A stretch of 64,000 bases of DNA. Origin: Osmia lignaria lignaria. Taxonomy: Eukaryota > Arthropoda > Insecta > Hymenoptera > Megachilidae. Both the position numbers and the translations under genes were made by a program. This document shows positions 61,501 through 64,000 of this stretch, in pieces (positions within the stretch are counted from its first letter, which is position 1; each line of letters opens with the position of its first letter). The stretch lies in assembly GCF_051020975.1 (NCBI RefSeq), contig NC_135038.1, positions 4,710,001 to 4,774,000 of the forward strand, read 5' to 3'. The notes beneath the pieces are model-generated. The model was given only the letters and a program-made list of their open reading frames with translations, was not told where the DNA came from and searched no databases.

Positions 61501-63530
61501 GGCTGATCTCTGTGTAGACACATATGGGCCATTTTGATAACATGTTCTAACTTGCGTGGTTGTTCTTCCACTTTTGCTGCTAAAAATAATGCAGCTGCTG
61601 CAATTGCATTCCTGTGGAAATGTGACAGCGAGTGGAATACATAGAACCTGTGCATATACACTATTGCTGTGTTGATACATAATTGTGACCTATAATAAAC
61701 TAATTAAGGAAAATATCCATTGAATAATAGAGAATTAAGATTAGTACATGTTCGTGTAAATAACATTTATACAAGTTCTGAGAAATTCTTTGTGCTATTC
61801 AACTTCCAACTGTTAGCAAATTTTGTCTGTTTAAACTTATTTCAAGCAAAAACATTTACTTCTTTACTGCGCAAGTTCTAAACAAATATAAAATAATTGT
61901 CTAAATAATCTACTAACATAATGCACTAAAAGATGAAAATCATTTTATCAGAAACAATATCATAAGGCATCTTTCTTTCAACATCAATAACAATTATAAT
62001 CTATTTCTATCTCCTAACGATGATTAGTATTTTTATATTTATTTTTTAACGATTCTTTATTTCACGTAATTAATAATTCAAACATATATATTTTACAACA
62101 AAAGAAATAATATTAAAAACAATAAATATAACTAAAACACTTAATTATTACATTAAATGGTAAGATTAGAAAATGGAGGGAACAATATATTATATTGAAA
62201 AAATTTTATTTAGTCTGTATGTTACATTAATATAAAAAACTTGATCAAATAAATCACATAATATTGATTTGTTTTTTAATCTTGACTCTCACTTGTTCCT
62301 TATGTATTTTAAGGTCTTCTTGCTTTATATTTTATCACACAAATATTTTATACTTTAGATTATTTATTACCTAAGTAAAAGGAAAATATATAAATTGGAA
62401 CTTTAGAATAAATTGCATAAAAGGAAAATATAAGATAATATAAAAAAGCTATTATATGTAAACAGAGCAGTATTACTGTACTTTGTACAATAAAATGTGA
62501 TTCAAGCCAAAATAAGACAATAATTTATCAACTATATTATTAAGTATATTCATAACTTTTTAACTCAAAATACTATGAAGAACATGCCGAAGTTCTCTCA
62601 ATTGGAAAGATAATTAAGACATTAATGACTTTCAAACATGTATCTGAAACATAAAAATGTTATAGAAAATACAAATACATATTGTATTCTAAATGAAATC
62701 AATTAACAAAAATCTAAACTCATTTTAATCCTTAACAAAAAGAATTCTCATTGATGACAAAAATGTGATATCAATTTATAAATTAAGAAATGCATTTTGT
62801 ACGAATGTGTGATGACATGCAATCATTGGCAAGCTAAATTTACCGTGGATATAATCTTAAGATGCACAATAAAAAACAAATAAAAAATAATTTTAAAAAA
62901 ATGATAAACTTGCATAAGAAATATCAGCAATAACCATGATTTTGGTTGGTACTACTGTCAAACTTAGCTTAGCTGCCTTTCCGTGACCCTATTTTCTGCC
63001 CTCCACTTGAATAACAAAATGCTGCCCAACATGTTTAATTACTCGTAATATTTTACAACAAATACGAATGTATTGAATAGCACAAAGAGGCCGAAATTCA
63101 TCGTGGACTAAACGTAACACAATGAAGTTCAATATGGAGAACCGCAATCATGACGCGTGACCTCCTCTTTCGCACGTCATTCATGTTTACAACATGTTAC
63201 GTATCTCACTATAACTTTAGCATTTGAGTTATTCGAGAATCATTAAATAAAAAGAACACGATTGTGTAAGCGTACACAATAGTTCTGAATGATTTAAAAG
63301 AGGAAAAACATAAAGTGATCGCGAGGACAGGGGGAAAGGGAAGTTAGGAAACACGCAACTGAACATGCATTGTTAAAAGGATACACGACGAGCCGCTGTC
63401 CCATATCCTGAATGAAATTCGCTGCCTGCTGCCGGTAGCTCAGTTCCTTATCCGCGTCGATGCCGCATCTTCTGCTCGGCGTGTTTGTAAGCTGTTCTTT
63501 CGTAAAGTACCATTTTTCGTCAGCCGCCAT
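55599..63530 (-). CDS. CycT: Cyclin T (P-TEFb cyclin subunit)
   Basis: Seven exons on the minus strand: 63385-63530, 61479-61689, 61273-61396, 61073-61118, 59478-59568, 59184-59381 and 55599-59108, giving 1441 residues. Cyclin T activates CDK9, which phosphorylates the RNA polymerase II tail and releases paused polymerase. Residues 1-260 form the twin cyclin box: WYFTKEQL, ELSYRQQAANFIQDMGQRL, NAIAAAALFLAAKVEEQPRK, GFDVAIDHPHTHVV, ASKDLAQTSYFMASNS (the 46-nt exon), VVACFCIHLACKWSNWE and HWFWYVD. The rest is disordered. It includes a long Gln/His tract (about 945-990), the His-rich zone that drives P-TEFb condensation and CTD binding. It also has a Lys-Asp-His-rich block (about 1060-1100) and a Pro-rich C-terminus. 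The giant last exon extends 279 nt upstream of the first GTG-like codon, to the acceptor at 59108. Confidence 0.96.
56945..57075. repeat. CAG/CAT trinucleotide repeat encoding Gln/His in cyclin T
   Basis: A GTTGTT/ATGATG-type repeat on the plus strand codes for runs of Gln, eight His, then eleven Gln in cyclin T. Such triplet runs are unstable, so length will vary between individuals. Confidence 0.9.
59579..61072. other. Long cyclin T intron
   Basis: This is the largest of the middle cyclin T introns (59569-61072). Plus-strand frames of 76-79 codons inside it (59619, 60831) show no homology or splice support. Nothing else recognised. Confidence 0.6.
61690..63384. other. First cyclin T intron
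   Basis: AT-rich intron between the first two coding exons. No RNA gene, repeat or nested gene was recognised in it. Confidence 0.7.
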
Positions 63531-64000
63531 TTATATGTACACACAACTCGGTACTAACGATGCGCACTTCACGGCGGTCGCGACGGTGGCGGCGAGCACA
63601 CAATGCACAATAGCAACACGTTGAAAACTTCACGTCACTACGCTAACCGGAAACTCTAAGTTCATACTTGCAAAATTTTCCACAATAAAACAAATCATTC
63701 GTCAATTTTCTGGAGAACAAGTTCCACTTCTGATCTATCTATTTCATCACCAATACTCAATCTTTTCTTCCATCAATAACTTTTTACACAATTTACAATT
63801 TATGTATGTACACGCGGTATTTTGAATACCGGAAATAATATATTTTACTTTATAACCGTTTAATATGTGTCCAACGTCAGGATACGGCTTTAGAATTTTA
63901 TGCAGCAAATGAAAAATTAAGTTGAAAAATTCTTTGAAGGCTTCAGTACTTTCGTATAATATTCGTGATATAAGATTGTCATACTTTATAGGTTTATACG
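63531..64000. other. Cyclin T promoter region and right edge
   Basis: A CpG-rich patch (63555-63600, with CGGCGGTCGCGACGG) sits just upstream of the cyclin T ATG and is probably its promoter and 5' UTR. Beyond 63700 the sequence is AT-rich and featureless to the window edge. Confidence 0.45.

Noticed and set aside
1..64000. tRNA, rRNA genes, CRISPR arrays or bacterial-type operons
   Set aside because: No GGTTCGA-type B box with a matching cloverleaf, no rRNA sequence and no regularly spaced direct repeats were seen; the window is eukaryotic nuclear DNA.

Overview
This window is nuclear DNA of an insect. It is AT-rich, holds many short spliced genes with GT-AG introns of roughly 60 to 400 bp, has arthropod-type core promoters, and all recognisable proteins are animal orthologues with insect-like length. 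A bee or other hymenopteran is the best guess from base composition and gene style, but that is inference; no marker here fixes the species. I rebuilt the exons by hand, requiring GT-AG junctions and an unbroken frame. Edges may be off by a base in places; exon lengths were summed and every complete gene closes in frame.

Layout, left to right. 1-2.9 kb: probably the 5' untranslated part of a minus-strand gene leaving the left edge. 4.1-7.7 kb (-): ZNF800-type zinc-finger protein with a long Lys-Glu repeat. 9.5-13.4 kb (+): tubulin cofactor D. 13.6-15.75 kb (-): FUT10/11-type fucosyltransferase, tail to tail with the former. 18.4-22.0 kb (+): fascin (singed) with a noncoding first exon. 23.8-26.5 kb (-): long-form tRNase Z. 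27.1-27.4 kb: TA-flanked inverted-repeat transposon. 28.1-29.4 kb (+): a consensus TATA+Inr promoter heading a 1.3 kb transcript-like stretch with hairpins and no convincing ORF, a candidate non-coding RNA. 29.8-32.4 kb (-): SCYL2 pseudokinase. 34.5-39.5 kb (+): a 17-exon THSD1-like membrane protein. 41.2-41.8 kb (-): a three-exon gene for a small secreted six-cysteine protein of unknown function. 42.5-43.8 kb (-): coatomer zeta with two possible first exons. 44.2-46.1 kb (-): mitochondrial sulfide:quinone oxidoreductase. 46.9-55.6 kb: no firm gene; likely a very long cyclin T 3' region containing a second small transposon and one orphan exon candidate. 55.6-63.5 kb (-): cyclin T.

The genes do not form an operon or pathway. 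They are mostly housekeeping functions: tubulin folding, actin bundling, tRNA processing, vesicle coats and clathrin traffic, sulfide oxidation, transcription elongation. A shared thread is regulatory: five of them have GCGCATGCG-like NRF-1/Ewg-type motifs near their likely promoters. The two least explained items are the six-cysteine secreted protein (41.2-41.8 kb) and the structured non-coding transcript candidate (28.1-29.4 kb).
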